A stretch of 64,000 bases of DNA from Babylonia areolata (GCF_041734735.1 NC_134878.1:35623842-35687841), one strand, 5' to 3'. Positions 46,859 through 58,893 are shown, counted from the stretch's first letter. Notes: a model not told the origin generated them from the letters alone. Made by a program: numbers and translations.

Positions 46859-48439
46859 CTAGAGAGAGAGCATCCACTGCCCACGCTTCTGGGTTGGCAA
46901 CCGAAGAGACGTAAGTGGGAAGTCTCTTGTTGAACAAGGTCCACCATCAGTCGAAACCACTGTTCCCACACCCACTGAAGGCTGTCCTTGTCCAGGGTGC
47001 ACTCTGTGCGTATGACACTCTTGGACCTGCTGAGAGCATCTGCCAAGATGTTGTCTTTTCCTGCTAAGTGTCTCGCTGAAAGTGCAATGCCCTTGCTGTG
47101 GTACCAACGGAGGAGAGCCTCGGTCCGCAGGGAGAGGTCTGCCGAGTGCGCTCCCCCCCCATTTGTTCACATAACATGTGACCGTCGTCTTGTCCGTGAA
47201 CAAGCGGATGGTCTTGCCAGTGGCCTCCCCCATGAAGTGCAGGAGAGCCCTGCGAACTGCCCCCAGTTCCAGAACAATGATGTGGCATAGGCACTCCTCC
47301 GTGGACCAAGTCCCTGCTGCATGGAGTGAGTCCATGTGGGCTCCCCAGCCCAGGGAGGAGGCGTCTGTAAAGAGTGCCACCTGAAGAGTAGGTGGGGCTA
47401 TGGGCACCCCCTGTGTCCGAAGGGGGGTGATTAACCACTCTGATGTCACCTCGAGGAACCACTCGCCCAGACATATCTGGGTATCCCATGGCTGAGTGCT
47501 CTGGGACCGGCATAACCTCAGTGCCCTCTGGAGAGGGTGCTTGAGAACCCTGTCCAGGGGAATGAGAGGTGCCGTGGACTCCATCATGCCCAAGAGGGAA
47601 GAGAGTGTATCTTGGGAGGAGCGGTGCAAGTGGCTGAGGAGGCCTGTCAGACGGTCCCAGTGATCTGGCGTCAGAGAGACTATCATGGACCGCGTGTCGA
47701 ATCTCATCCCTAAGAAGTCGAAGGACTGACTTGGGGACAGATCGCATATCTCCTGGTCCATGAGGAAGCCCAGTTGGGAGCAAAGGTCTAGAAGTCTGGC
47801 CGTATGACTCAGGCACAGGGCCTGCGACTGGGCCAGGATAAGCCAGTCGTCCAGGTACACACAGAGACAAATGGATTCCGAGCGGACGATGGACACCAAT
47901 TCCCGCACCACCTTGGTAAACAGGAAAGGGGCAAGGGACAGACCAAATGGGAGGGCCGGGAACTGGAACCCCTTGTCCCTCCACACGAACCTCAGGTACC
48001 GACGGGATGCCGAATGGATGAGGATATGAAAATAAGCATCTTCCAGATCGATAGAGGTAGCCCAATCGCCTTGTTGGATGGTCTCCCGAATCTGTGCCTG
48101 TGTGTCCATCTTGAATTTGATTTTGGGGAGGAATTTGTTGAGGGGGGACAAGTCCAAAACTGGTCTCCACCCTCCCGAGACCTTTGGAGTCACGAACAAC
48201 CAGCCGTAAAAACCGGGGCCCAGGTCCGAGAGTCGAGATATAGCCCCTATGAGGAGTGGGTGCGATATCTCTTTTTCTAGGACGCTCTCCTGCTCCATCG
48301 AGCTGGGCACCTGAGGAGGAGGAGTGGATTTTAGAGGGGGGCGGTCCTCCACCCAAGGCAGCACGTACCCCGACTCTAGCACCGACATAATTCCATCGTT
48401 GAGTCCCAGAGCACACCACTGATGTGCATGCCAGGACAA
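46859..48439 (-). pseudogene. DIRS copy 2: reverse transcriptase and RNase H region
   Basis: A 526-residue open stretch with GGWRPVLDLSPLNKFLPK, SIDLEDAYFHILI, ALPFGLSLAPF and YLDDWLILAQS, followed by RNase H with LFTDASSLGWGAHM. Better preserved than in copy 1. Confidence 0.87.
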
Positions 48440-48490
48440 GTTTCCTACTTGGAGGGGCTGAACGACTGGCGGTGCTGAATCGGGGCCCAG

Positions 48491-50699
48491 TCATTGGGGG
48501 TGCTGCCTTCTAGCCTTGGACATGGCCGGTCGGCTTGGACGGACATAAGGTGGTTTATTCCTCTGCCGCTGATTCTGCACACGCTGCTTTGACTTAGGCG
48601 GCGTGGTATATGGAGGGGCCCTGGTGGCCGGTCTCTTCAATGGCATAGAACCCTGGAGCCCCTGAGAGGTGTGGGCCAAATATGAGGCCACCTCCCTGTT
48701 TGTCTCTGCCCTGTGGCTGACAAAATGGGGCGGGAACTGGCTGAAGAGGGAGTGCTGCTGTGCTGGGATGGACCGCATGAGACCAGATGCTACCCTACTG
48801 CCAAAAGCGTGTAACCTCTGGTCGGTGAAGAGGCCAGGCGGGACAGAGGAAGGAGACCCCGTGTCCTGATTAACCGGACACTGTTCCCACAGCCCATTGG
48901 CCCTGTGGAGGAACGCGTCGAAGAAGGTGTAAGCTGTGGAAACCTCGAGGAGGCAGCGGCGAGCCAATTTGTCCCACTCTGCTAACATTTTAAAGGATAC
49001 GGTAGCTGAAGTGGGGAAGATGGTGCGCTGTGAGACCAACATCCTGTCCTGTGCGGAGGGCTTTGCTTCGCTGTAGGCAGGGTGGTCCTGTGTGTACCAG
49101 GACCACACCCCTCCCTTGGAGGAATCTTTAAGGAACTTTCCCGGGGAAAAGGCGCCCGGGGCAGAGAGGGACTCCCTGCCTGGAGGAGGGATGGAAGCAG
49201 CACCCCTGACAGTGCGGGTTGGCTTATCAAGCCATTCCTGCACCATTTCTGGCACTCTGAGTCGCCTTGTGGTTCTGGAGGTAGAGTCACATGGCGTAAG
49301 GAGGGTCAAGGGTAACAAAGTAGCCTGAGGGACTGATTCGGCATACGTGACCCTATTGGGGAGGGTCAGTTCGAGCTCGGCAAAGTCCGAGTTTGGTTCA
49401 GGCTGGTCCCTAGGGAGGCGCGGGCTCAATCTGTCCCCCCTGGGATGTGGGCGAAGAGTGCTCATCTGCTTGTTCGTCCTCATCCAAAGACAGGGGCTCC
49501 CACTCTTGTTCGCAGTCCATCCCCTGCTGGGTGCCATCCCAAGTGGATGTACCCACTGGGGCGTCCTGTGAGCTGTGGTCAGCCCAGCGGGATGAGCTGG
49601 GACGATCCCGAGCCGGGACCATGGCCGCCACTGTTATGTCCTTGACACCTGAAGCGGGTGGGGAGCGTGTGGACCGTAGGTCCAACCATGCTTGGGATGG
49701 TGGGTGCCACACCTTTTCAGAGAGGGCGTCCCTGGATGCAAGAGGGACCCACGAGTGCTGTGAGGGGACAAACACCCACTCATCTCACTGTAGGACCGAG
49801 GGCTGGGCAGGTGGGAACCGCAGGCTCCCCCGGGCCGAGTAGGGCCCCTCAGCAGCCGTCAGTCCTGACAAGGAGGCCGTTGTGACCGTGGAGGTCACCT
49901 GTGGGTTGACAGAGGCCTGATTTGTGGACAGAGCGGCAATATTGGTCGAGGAGCTCGACCTGACCGACAAGAAGTCGATCCCACTTGTCGGGGCTGTGTG
50001 TGTCACCCTGTGAGATGTGCTGGGTTGGGTCCGGTGGGGAGCGGACAAGGGGCTGGCCCTTGGTACTCCTGGCAACCCAGCATGCACCATAGGTGCGCCC
50101 CAGTACGGGTAGAATGGGGGTAACCACCCGTGGGCACCAGCCATACTGTGACCCGAACCCCAAGGGTCACTGGCGCGTTGACCTCCATGAAGGAAAAAAC
50201 CTGGCCAAGTCGGAGGGAGGTCAGGTCCGACTTGGGTGTCAGTCCCGCCCGAAGACGAGCGGGCTGACTGCCCGGAACCGCCTGACACGCGCGGGCCTCC
50301 CCCAGCAGGGGAGACCGGCCGGATAGCAGGAAGACCTGCAGAGCAGGTTGCCACGCGCCCCGAATCCCCTCCCGTGGGGAGACTGGGGTGGCTTGGCCCG
50401 GGGTTGGCAAAGTAGAGATTCCCCCCCCAGAACCAAATTTTTCTCCCCCCCCCAAAAGGAGGTGGGGGAGGGGGGTCGACAGAGAAGGGAGGAGGGGGAA
50501 CAACAATGGGGCCCGTGAGGGCCATCTCCGAGTGGGGACCCGGGTAATGGCCGGGCGCAGCCTCCCCTTGGGAGTTCGCGCCTAGCTGCGATGCGAGTCC
50601 CCACAGCCAAGAGAGGATTTGCCATTCCCCCTTCCCCGCCTCGCGCTGGGACACCTCGGGAGGCGACGCTCGTACCTCTTTCCCCCCGGTCCCCTTCAT
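48491..50699 (-). pseudogene. DIRS copy 2: gag-like region
   Basis: Long frames upstream of RT (348 residues at 48491-49537 and another at 49785-50699), Pro/Ser-rich and ending in a basic segment (PPYVRPSRPAMSKARR). No named domain recognised; called by position and composition. Confidence 0.5.
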
Positions 50700-51689
50700 G
50701 ACCGTTTTACTGGTACAAGTCGCCTCCGCGATCAGCGTCTAACGACGCATCGCCGCGGTCCGTATCGGGAGGAATCATGAGCTCCGGGCCTGGGAGAGTC
50801 TCTTGCCGAGTCTCAATCCCAGCATCATGATCCCTGCCTTCGTGGTATGGCACACGAGGCATGGAACCCGCGCTTAGGCACCCAGCGAAAATCCAACCCC
50901 CAACAGAGAAAGGAAAGACAGGATCGACTAAGAGGCAGAAAAAAACGAACGAATCGAGGGTGCCGAGTCGAATCGAGTACACAGAATGTAAGAATACAAT
51001 AAACACAAGCCGCATGCAGCAAAATAAGGCCAAATGAATACGCTTAATAGCCAAAAAAAGCGTAAGATGAGACAGAGCGTAAACCTGACAAGATGGCGTG
51101 GAGAGCCTTGGCCAAAGGAATGATTCAGCGCTTATAGCTTTTAGAGGCGTTTGATTGGCTGAGAGCGGGTGAGCCCGTCTTTTCACTGTTAGCCACGCGA
51201 AATTTGGCCAAGCAGAGCAAACCATAGGCCTAGTTTGCATCAGTTTGACATGGTACAGTATATGACACCAAACAGTATTATGCCCACCAATGACATGGTG
51301 ATATACTTTCATGTTACACAATATGAGTTGATTTAGTTCTGATCTTTTTTTATATATAATTTTTACCCTCTCTGTGTGAAATAAATGATACTGATAAGGC
51401 AAACAAAGAAATCTGAACGAGCAATCCGAAGGCTGTGGGTTTTTTTTCTATCCAATTATGCAGAACAGTATTGGTAAAAAAACACACAAAAAAACACACA
51501 ATCAAAACAACAAAAGTGAAACCAACAACAGAAATTCACTCAATGAACATGATTTCCCAAGCTTATTTTACATCCTGCTGAGGCATAGCTAAGGACCTAA
51601 TCTCTCCTTCAACCACCTCTTTTTCTTGATGATGTTAAAAGGCCAGTGAACACATCAGAAAGACCAGTTCATCAAAACTCAGTTATGCC

Positions 51690-52630
51690 TTTCTCTCCTG
51701 TACCTGCGAGTCTGGGTTCGAACCCACAATCACCCTTTCTTCTAAGTTTGACTGGAAAACCAAACTGAGCATCTAGTCATTAAGGCCAGACACGGTTGTA
51801 CAAAAACGTATGAAATAAACTTGAAGTTTATGGCTTTCTGTGACATGGTATGCAAAGATATTAGACTAAACATGTCTAAAAAGGTTATTTTGTGCAATTT
51901 GTCGTGACGGTTTCCATGGAAACGAATCCAAAATGGCCGACAAACAAAACAATTAAAAGCTTATAACTTCGGTACCTTTATAGATATGTCATTTCTGTTG
52001 TTTTATTTGATTTATTTGTATTTGTTCTTTATTATAGTGCAGTGGTATTTAGGAATCTGAATAAATACATTTATTATTTTTTTCTTTGTTGAAATGAGTA
52101 TAAATTCCTTGACATCATTTTTTTCAAATGAGTGTATATTCATTCTTTTACTGGTACTATACAAACCACTGCACTATAATAAAGATGAATACATAAAGAA
52201 ATAAAGTACTAAGTTTGAACATGCTATCTTTTAAAGTTTTTGAGCATTAGCATTTTGAAAAATGGTATTACGAGGACAAAACACAAAACTGAGAAAAGAG
52301 GAAAAGAAAGAGATATGCTTGTACTCACAAGAAATCACACATGTTGATGCTGTTTAAAGCTTTATTTAAGTGAATATAGTACCCAGGTGAAACGGACTAT
52401 AAAGATTAGATGTTGAAGAAGCAAATTATGCGAAAAAACGAAAATCACAAAAAATCATAATTTTGGTCAAAATTTCACTACCGTGTCTGGCCTTAAGATG
52501 AGAAGATAAACTGAGGTCCTGTGTGCAACACACACTTAGCACACTGAAAAAGAACCTATGGAAACATAAAGTGCTGTCCTCTAGCAAAATTCTGTAGAAG
52601 AAATCCACTTTGATAGGTACACAAATATAT
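51690..52630 (+). repeat. SINE family A, interrupted by a MITE
   Basis: SINE sequence 51690-51783 (B box GGGTTCGAACCC) continues at 52493-52630 (AGATAAACTGAGGTCC, GAACCTATGGAAAC, TTTGATAGG); the two parts flank the MITE at 51784-52492. Its tail is replaced by a short TA tract. Confidence 0.75.
51784..52492. mobile_element. piggyBac-like MITE with TTAA target duplication
   Basis: A 709-bp element with perfect 13-bp ends GGCCAGACACGGT and its complement, flanked by TTAA (51780-51783 and 52493-52496) inside a SINE whose uninterrupted form supplies a single TTAA-like site. An inner inverted pair (CTTTATTATAGTGCAGTGGT near 52027 and its complement near 52170) lies around the centre. No transposase frame. 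TTAA duplication is the piggyBac signature, but the end sequence is not one I recognise from that family. Confidence 0.8.
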
Positions 52631-52638
52631 ATATATAT

Positions 52639-52770
52639 GTATGCTATCAAAGCTTGGCTGGTGCACTGGGTTATGCTGCTGGTCATGTATCTGCCTAGCA
52701 GATGTGGTGTAGTGAATATGGGATTGTTTGAACCCAGTGATGCCTCCTTGAGAAACTGAAACTGGAAACT
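52639..52770 (+). repeat. SINE family D fragment
   Basis: tRNA-like sequence with GCACTGGGTTATGCTGCTGG, CAGATGTGGTGTAGTG and TTGAACCCAGTGATGCCTCC, ending in AAACTGAAACTGG repeats. A fragment of the same family occurs at 58894-58945. Confidence 0.65.
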
Positions 52771-52784
52771 GAAAATCTCCTGTA

Positions 52785-53771
52785 ACTGCTGACAGCTGAG
52801 GCAGCCACCTCTCTCTCGGGCAGCTCTTTCTTGTTGGCGTTATAAAACCAACTAAAACTACAACTACGTTAAAAAGACTATATTATGCTTTTCTTTGCAC
52901 TGTGTGGTGATAACTGAGGGCCCCTCATCCCCTCCCCAAAACCTCTGTCTCATCCAGCTCTTTCCTGATGACAATAAAGGGTAAATCAAAACGACGTTAT
53001 AAAGACGTTATGTTTTTCTGTCCTCTATATCTATGTTGTGAAAACTGAGCGCCCCCTCCCCTCTTCTCTCAGCCAGCTCCCTTTTTTTTTTCTTTTTTTT
53101 TTTTTTTGCTGCCCCATCATCTGTACCGCCTCAGTGGCATTACTCCCATGCCGCACATTTAGATTCCCCCATACACGGCCACACCCGGGTTCGTCCGTCG
53201 TAGTTCCAGCGTCGGCAGTCCACAGGGAACCATCAATGTTAGGTTGCCAGGAGGCCACACACCAGAGCAGACCCTGCACTGCTGCTGAGTCACTTCGGTG
53301 GTGTTCAGTGGTGCCTGTTCTGTTTTAACGTACTTAGGACACCACCTACTAAGCCCCCTACTAACGACAATAATGGCTTAGTCACGGAGCCAGACTGAGT
53401 GAGCGTCCCTCCCAGAGTGGAGACCGCCACCACGTCCCTCAAACAACAGCCCTCTATGAATCTGCCGACACTGACAGGACTCACCCCAAGCACGGAAGTG
53501 GTCAGCCAGCTCTCTTGTGATGGCATTACAAGACCAGCTAAAACAACATTAGAAATACAATGTTATTCTTTCCTTTCCTCTATGTTGTGATAGCTGAAGC
53601 CCCCCCCCCCCCCCCCCCCCCCCCCACACACCCCTCAAACCTCTCTCCCGGCCAGCTCTTTCCTGAAGATGTTAAAAGGCCAATTAAAACAACGTTTCTA
53701 AGTATTAGACTTGTGTTAGGCTTTTCTTTCCCGGTGATAGCTGAGGCCTCCTTCCCCTCACCCCCACCCAC
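52785..53771 (-). repeat. Tandem array of exon-3'-edge plus intron units beside the coiled-coil exon
   Basis: Diverged units of about 120-145 bp contain a reverse-strand match to the end of the exon at 53772-53896 (core GCCAGCTCTTTC, plus strand) at about 52820, 52952, 53073/53506 and 53650, the exon itself being the last at 53784. Each unit continues into the same intron-like sequence (GTGATAGCTGAGGCC, AAAACAACGTT). A SINE-like retroposon interrupts one unit. Confidence 0.75.
53080..53501 (-). repeat. Unclassified SINE-like retroposon with poly-A tail
   Basis: 422 bp, minus strand, with a T-rich left end (53082-53106, the poly-A tail) and an 11-bp target duplication TCAGCCAGCTC (53069-53079 and 53502-53512). 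No tRNA boxes identified with confidence and no open frame of note. Confidence 0.7.
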
Positions 53772-53896
53772 CTCTCTCTCCGCCAGTTCTTTCTTGATGA
53801 CGAGGAAGGTGAGCTGCTCCCCCTCCCCCTCCTCCCGGGCCTGCTTCATGTGGTTGTTGATACTGGCCACGTCCCTCTCCACCTGGCCAAGGTACG
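53772..53896 (-). CDS. Coiled-coil exon of an unidentified gene
   Basis: A 125-nt minus-strand exon candidate: acceptor CTTTGCAG before 53896, two bases, then 41 codons reading YLGQVERDVASINNHMKQ, AREEGEGEQLTFLV and IKKELAERE, ending phase 0 at a GTGGGT donor (53771-53770). Charged heptad-like spacing fits a coiled coil. An alternative acceptor 21 bases upstream would add NDDDFAA residues. No family recognised. Both edges of this exon are re-iterated in flanking tandem arrays, a strong sign of which bounds are exon edges but also a caution about which copy is used. Other exons were not found. Confidence 0.5.
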
Positions 53897-54235
53897 CTGC
53901 AAAGTCATCATCATTACCTGTGTTATAATGTACTGTTTTGTGCTGTGTTGTTTGTATTGTATTGTGTTGTGTTGTGTTGATACTGGCCACATCCCTCTCC
54001 ACCTGGCCAAGGTACGCTGCAAAGTCATCATCATTACCTGTGTTATAATGTACTGTTTTGTACTGTGTTGTTTGTATTGTGTTGTGTTGTGTTGATACTG
54101 GCCACGTCCCTCTCCACCTGGCCAAGGTACGCTGCAAAGTCATCATCATTACCTGTGTTATAATGTACTGTTTTGTGCTGTGTTGTTTGTATTGTGTTGT
54201 GTTGTGTTGTGTTGATACTGGCCACGTCTGAGGCA
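53857..54235. repeat. 115-120-bp tandem repeats including the exon 5' edge
   Basis: Units begin near TTGATACTGGCCAC at 53857, 53977, 54092 and 54212 (last one truncated). The first three each contain, on the minus strand, the acceptor and the first 13 or so codons of the coiled-coil exon, separated by TG/TTGTGT-rich sequence. Confidence 0.9.
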
Positions 54236-54239
54236 AGAG

Positions 54240-56055
54240 AAAGCATGCTGCCATCAATTAAATGTCATCTTTCAGTTCTTACATACAGCAATATCCTGTG
54301 ACACATGCTGCTATATGAGGTGGCAAAAAAGGGCCATCGATCCCAACCAAATCATATCTATTACCATACAAAAAAAAAGCCAGTCAATGATTTACAATGC
54401 TGGCGTGAAAGCTACAGTACTGCACTGCACCAAATTGCACTTTGTGGCATCACTATGCTGTATTGTAATGTAAAAACAACACTCTTTTAATATTTTGTAA
54501 TGCAAAAACTAAACTTTTAGAAAGTATTGTAAAGTAAAAACAACACTCACACAATACACTGTGATGAAGAACAAAGCACTTATGCAATGTATTGTAACAT
54601 GATATCAACAATTGTACAATCAGACAGGATAACCATGGTAAATATTACAATACAAGCAAACAGTTGGATAATGTTGTTTTTTGTTGTTGTTTTTTCAAAT
54701 GATCCAGATCCACAAGCTTTCTGTATACACAGCCCACCGACTGCTTCTCATAATCCACTTTACACAACATTGAACAAGTCACATGAAATGAATACCTCAC
54801 AATCTATTGCTTCTGTCAACCCTGAAACAGATCCTCCAATCATTAATCCATCACCAATCTCCATAATGATAATAATGAAAATAATAATTAAAAAAAAAAA
54901 ATCTGTGATGACTGTCATGCCAGTGGGTCCAACTAGGTTTGAACCCTGAGACTGTGACCTTTGAGAAACTGGGGCAAAGTTTCTCCACACGGAGTTTCCT
55001 GACCAACACTGTACGTGTCTGTATCACCCAGCCTGGTTCACACAGGGATATGTTGTGAGAAAACAGCCTTGTCCAGTTGTCCGAAACCTAAATGGATCCC
55101 CCCCCTCCCCCAGTAGCAGCATCACCATCACCTGATTGTCATTCAACATTATCATCAAAATATAGAAAATAAATTGTTCCATATTCTGGGTTATAAAAAA
55201 AAAAAAGGAAGATATTTTTTCACACTGCAGGTTACTGACTACAGAAGATGAGAGTTTCTCAACTGAAAGTAGCATAATTTTGGGTTTCCTCGTCACTACT
55301 GGGAATTTCTTGCGCTTTTTGTTGTTTTTGTTTTCTTGTTTGTAACATGCTAGAATGCTTGACAAAAGTTTATCAGGAATAAATTCTGACTGAAAAATCA
55401 AGGAACTGACAAACAGACAACTGCACACACACACACACTCACACATGCACACACAAAGTGTGCATGCACACATATAAATGTAACAATGGCGCTTTCATTC
55501 TAAACCTAACATTCAAATCACTATTTAAAAAAAAATAAAAAAATAAAAAAAACATCCAGCTGAACGACAGTAAGCTGTCATGAATAAATCTTTTCACAAG
55601 CTATTGCTGTCCTCGCAGCAAATGAAACATGAAATATTCCTCTTGTGAACATTCTCAGCGAGACATTACAAATGCCCTGAGGGTAAATTGAGCACAGGTA
55701 ACAAGATGAGTATAATTCATTATGCAAGCATCATATACTTTGACAGTTATTTCAGTACGTGAACCACCTTTTCAAAAACGACGGCATGACAAATGGTGGG
55801 AACATTGGTGCTAACAATTTAGTCCCCCCCAGGCCTGCATTACTAATCAATGAGCATGAATTCTGAACAACAAGGAATCTCTCTTTCTCACACCACCACC
55901 CCCCTGCTCAAGACCACCCCAGGCCCAGACATAGTCACAAATCACACGGACAAACAGGCCGAATGGTCAATGTACAAAAGAAAAAAGCTTAGTCCAGCCT
56001 TTTCCCACCTAACTCCGCCCTCATAATGAAAGACAATCAGACAGACAAGCCGAAC
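54240..56055. other. Non-coding interval between two divergent host genes
   Basis: AT-rich, with no exon recognised. A tRNA-like B-box sequence (AGGTTTGAACCCTG near 54940) may mark a decayed SINE. Short A-tracts and CA repeats occur near 55420-55460. Confidence 0.4.
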
Positions 56056-56060
56056 CATCC

Positions 56061-56118
56061 AATCAAAAGCATTTCCTGAACTCTCCAACTCCTCCCCACT
56101 CAAAACTGTTATATATAA
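56061..56118 (+). promoter_or_regulatory. CCAAT and TATA boxes of the secreted-protein gene
   Basis: CCAATCA at 56061-56067 and TTATATATAA at 56109-56118, with the signal-peptide ATG 104 bp further on. Spacing predicts transcription start near 56140-56145. A TATA promoter would suit a regulated, tissue-specific gene; that is inference. Confidence 0.65.
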
Positions 56119-56221
56119 CCGACAGGGGGTGGTATCAAAAACCAGTCTGTTCTTCTTCAAGGCTGAAGGTGGTGGTGAGGAGACTGTGTTCAGGGACAGA
56201 GGACAGACAACGGGAACAACG

Positions 56222-56348
56222 ATGAAAGTGGTGACTCTTTTCACCCTCCTCCTTCTCCACCTCACCCAGCATGACGCTGTCAAGGCTGCCTACGCTGACA
56301 GCAGGAGCGATCAGGAAGCTATCGAACAGCTGGAGATGCTACTTGCAG
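56222..56348 (+). CDS. Secreted coiled-coil protein, exon 1 (signal peptide)
   Basis: The ATG at 56222 (ACGATGA context) opens MKVVTLFTLLLLHLTQ, a typical cleavable signal peptide with Lys then a hydrophobic core of about 12 residues; cleavage is likely near AYA (residues 23-25). The mature start DSRSDQEAIEQLEMLLA is amphipathic. The exon ends in phase 1 before a GTAGAC donor (56349). The next exon, 59672, completes a Gly codon and gives LLAGLEGS. The gene product is secreted; its family was not recognised and the C-terminal exons lie outside the window or were not found. Confidence 0.72.
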
Positions 56349-56825
56349 GTAGACTGCCACGCGCTCCACAGCTTTTTTCTTTTTTTCCACTTCACAAGGC
56401 ACTGACATATACGGAGCACACTGCCTGATTTTCAACTTTTCGGGGGGGGCCTTGAATACACATGCACGCACACACACATGCATGCACAAACACAAGCATG
56501 CACAGACACTCATGCGCATGTGCTCACGCACCACACATACGTGCACATTCAGACACACAAAACTAAACCAACATAAGACACGCATGCACGCATACACTTA
56601 CAAATTCATGTTTAAATTTTCAACTTTTTGTTTTCAAATACTCACTGACTTGAGATTGAATAAAAGTTTAAAGCTACAACTTAAAAATATATACTGTGTC
56701 ATTACACACACACACACACACACATACATATAGATATAGATACATACATATATACTCATCAAACATAAATACACCCTCCATTTCCTGTTATTCCCTCTCT
56801 CTCCTCTTCATCCTTGTATGGAAAA

Positions 56826-57615
56826 TTACATGCTTTTCTTTTTATTTAGCTGAACTCATATTTTCTTTTCTTCATATTAGTATTCAAACTGTAATGTTTG
56901 CAATGATGTGCTTTTCTTTTCATTCACTCTAATACATATTTTTTCTTCTTCATAGTATTCAAACTGCAATGTTAACCTACAATGACATACTTTCTTTTTA
57001 TTTATTTTAACACATATTATCTTTTCTATATCTCAGTTTTTTTGCTTTTTTTTGGTTTTCATTTTTTTCCCCACTGGTAAGTAGTGCCGATCGGGTGTAT
57101 TCCCGTGGACTGCTACGGTAGCCGGATTGGCCTAGCTGGAGATGCGAACACACCAGTAGACTGTGCCCCATCTCCCCTATCAGTTAACAGAACATCCCTC
57201 GGTAGCTCAGCTAAACTGCGCCCAACAGCAACCACTCACAACACGACAATTTTCATCAGCATACTGATGTCGGTCGTTAAGCGGAAAAAGAAGAAACTGT
57301 AATGTTTAAATGACAAACTTTTCTTTTCAGTTACTCTAACATGTTTTTTCACCTTGTATTAAAACTGTAATGTTTACAATGACATGCCTTTTTTTTCCAT
57401 TTAGTTTAACACATATTTTTTCTTCATCTAGTATTCAAACTGTAATGTTTAAGTGACAAAATTTTCTTTTCATTTACTTTAACACATATTCTTTCATCAT
57501 CTTAGTATCCAAACTGCATTGACACAATTTACTTTTTATTTACTTTTACATATATTATATCTTTTCTTCACCTTAGTAAGTATTCAAACTATGTTCACAG
57601 TTACATGCTTTTCTT
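56826..57615. repeat. About 75-bp diverged tandem repeat in intron 1
   Basis: Roughly eight to nine units with the pattern CTTTTCTTTTNATTTACTTTAACACATATT, TTCTTCATCTTAGTATTCAA and ACTGTAATGTTT, interrupted by a SINE-like insertion at 57083-57298. Confidence 0.75.
57083..57298 (+). repeat. SINE-like insertion with AAGAAGAA tail
   Basis: GC-rich sequence starting GTAGTGCCGATCGGG and ending GGTCGTTAAGCGGAAAAAGAAGAA interrupts the tandem repeat; the interrupted unit resumes with AAACTGTAATGTTT. An open frame of 72 codons across it is not supported as a gene. The ending resembles molluscan SINE tails. Confidence 0.55.
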
Positions 57616-57888
57616 TTATCAATTCTATACTTTTTCTGTACTGAATGGGATGATGGTGGTGGTTGGACCAGGGATGGGGATGACTAGGAAGTAGGTAGCT
57701 TTGTTACAGTGATATATACATGTATTTCAATCTGGTTTGATCTTGTTTCTCTTTGTTCTTTTTCTTCTTTGTTCATGGGCTGCAACTCCCAAATTCTCTG
57801 GTATACACAGGGCTTTTTATTTATTTATTTATTTATTTTTACTCTCTTGTGTAAAAAATGCGAGTCTATGTAATAACCTGGTGTTCAG

Positions 57889-57928
<40 letters not shown>

Positions 57929-58893
57929 TAAACTTAATGTCATTTTCTCTGGAAATACTTTGTCTGCCAATACCACATTTGGATTGAAAAATAGTGCGGA
58001 AAAAAATCAGTCAAACCAATAATAGGCTGTCAGTTTTCCTGATTAAGCTGTATTTCCAGATCATGAATGGTTTATCTTATTCAGGATCCGAATCCTGAAA
58101 ATGTTTGGGTATGAATACGCCATGACCTTATTTTTATTTTTATTTTTGTTAGCAATTACAAGAAAAGAAATATAAATTCTGGACAAAACACATACAGTGA
58201 CACTAACTATAATTATCATTGTTATGTTTACTGCCTATGAATATTTTAAGGTAGATACTGAATGAAATAGAATGTTCTTCAAACAGAAATTGAATGGACC
58301 ATGTTGTAACTTCTGCTGGTAGTTAACTGAACCTATATCATATATGGATCTCCGCAGATCTGGAGAAAACGGATACATGTTGCAGTATGCTTCAGGTGAT
58401 GGCAACATCTCATTTGCCTGGACTTAAAGAATTTCTGAAATCCCTGAGATATACCAAAATTACATGATTTATACGGCGTTACAACCAAGAATACCATAAT
58501 CGATTTATCATACGAAAAAAACATGTTTAAACATTAATTATTTAACGCCACTGGTAGATCACTAGATGCAGTTTAGTGAGTCTACTTATTCTCAACCCAA
58601 ACATGCTTGGTTCGAATCTGCTTTTATGCCTTCTTTTTTTCTTTTTCTTTTTGAACATGCAGCTTTATAATATCAGATACAGAATATAGTTTAACAATTT
58701 TAAGAATTTTATTTGATTTTATTTGATTTATGATTTTTATCTATTTTTCTTAAGTGTGTATTATCACAAATGAGCCTTGAAGGCCTTGCCTCTCTTGTTT
58801 GTTTTTGTTTTTAGTGTACTTATTTTGATAAACATTACTACTTTATTATTTCATCTATAATAATATATAATTCTTAAATTTGTTATTTACAGC

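Larger units (their letters stand above)
45398..51272 (-). mobile_element. DIRS-type tyrosine-recombinase retroelement, copy 2
   Basis: A 5875-bp element with the same 36-bp inverted terminal repeats as copy 1 (45398-45433 and 51237-51272) and the same gag-RT/RNase H-recombinase order on the minus strand. It is closely similar to copy 1 throughout. It is broken, with several interruptions, but its RT/RNase H frame is longer than that of copy 1. Right flank unrelated to that of copy 1. Its left end abuts the LINE target duplication. Confidence 0.9.

Noticed and set aside
57084-57302. 72-codon ORF with a start codon
   Set aside because: It lies in a SINE-like insertion inside an intronic tandem repeat and shows no domain.
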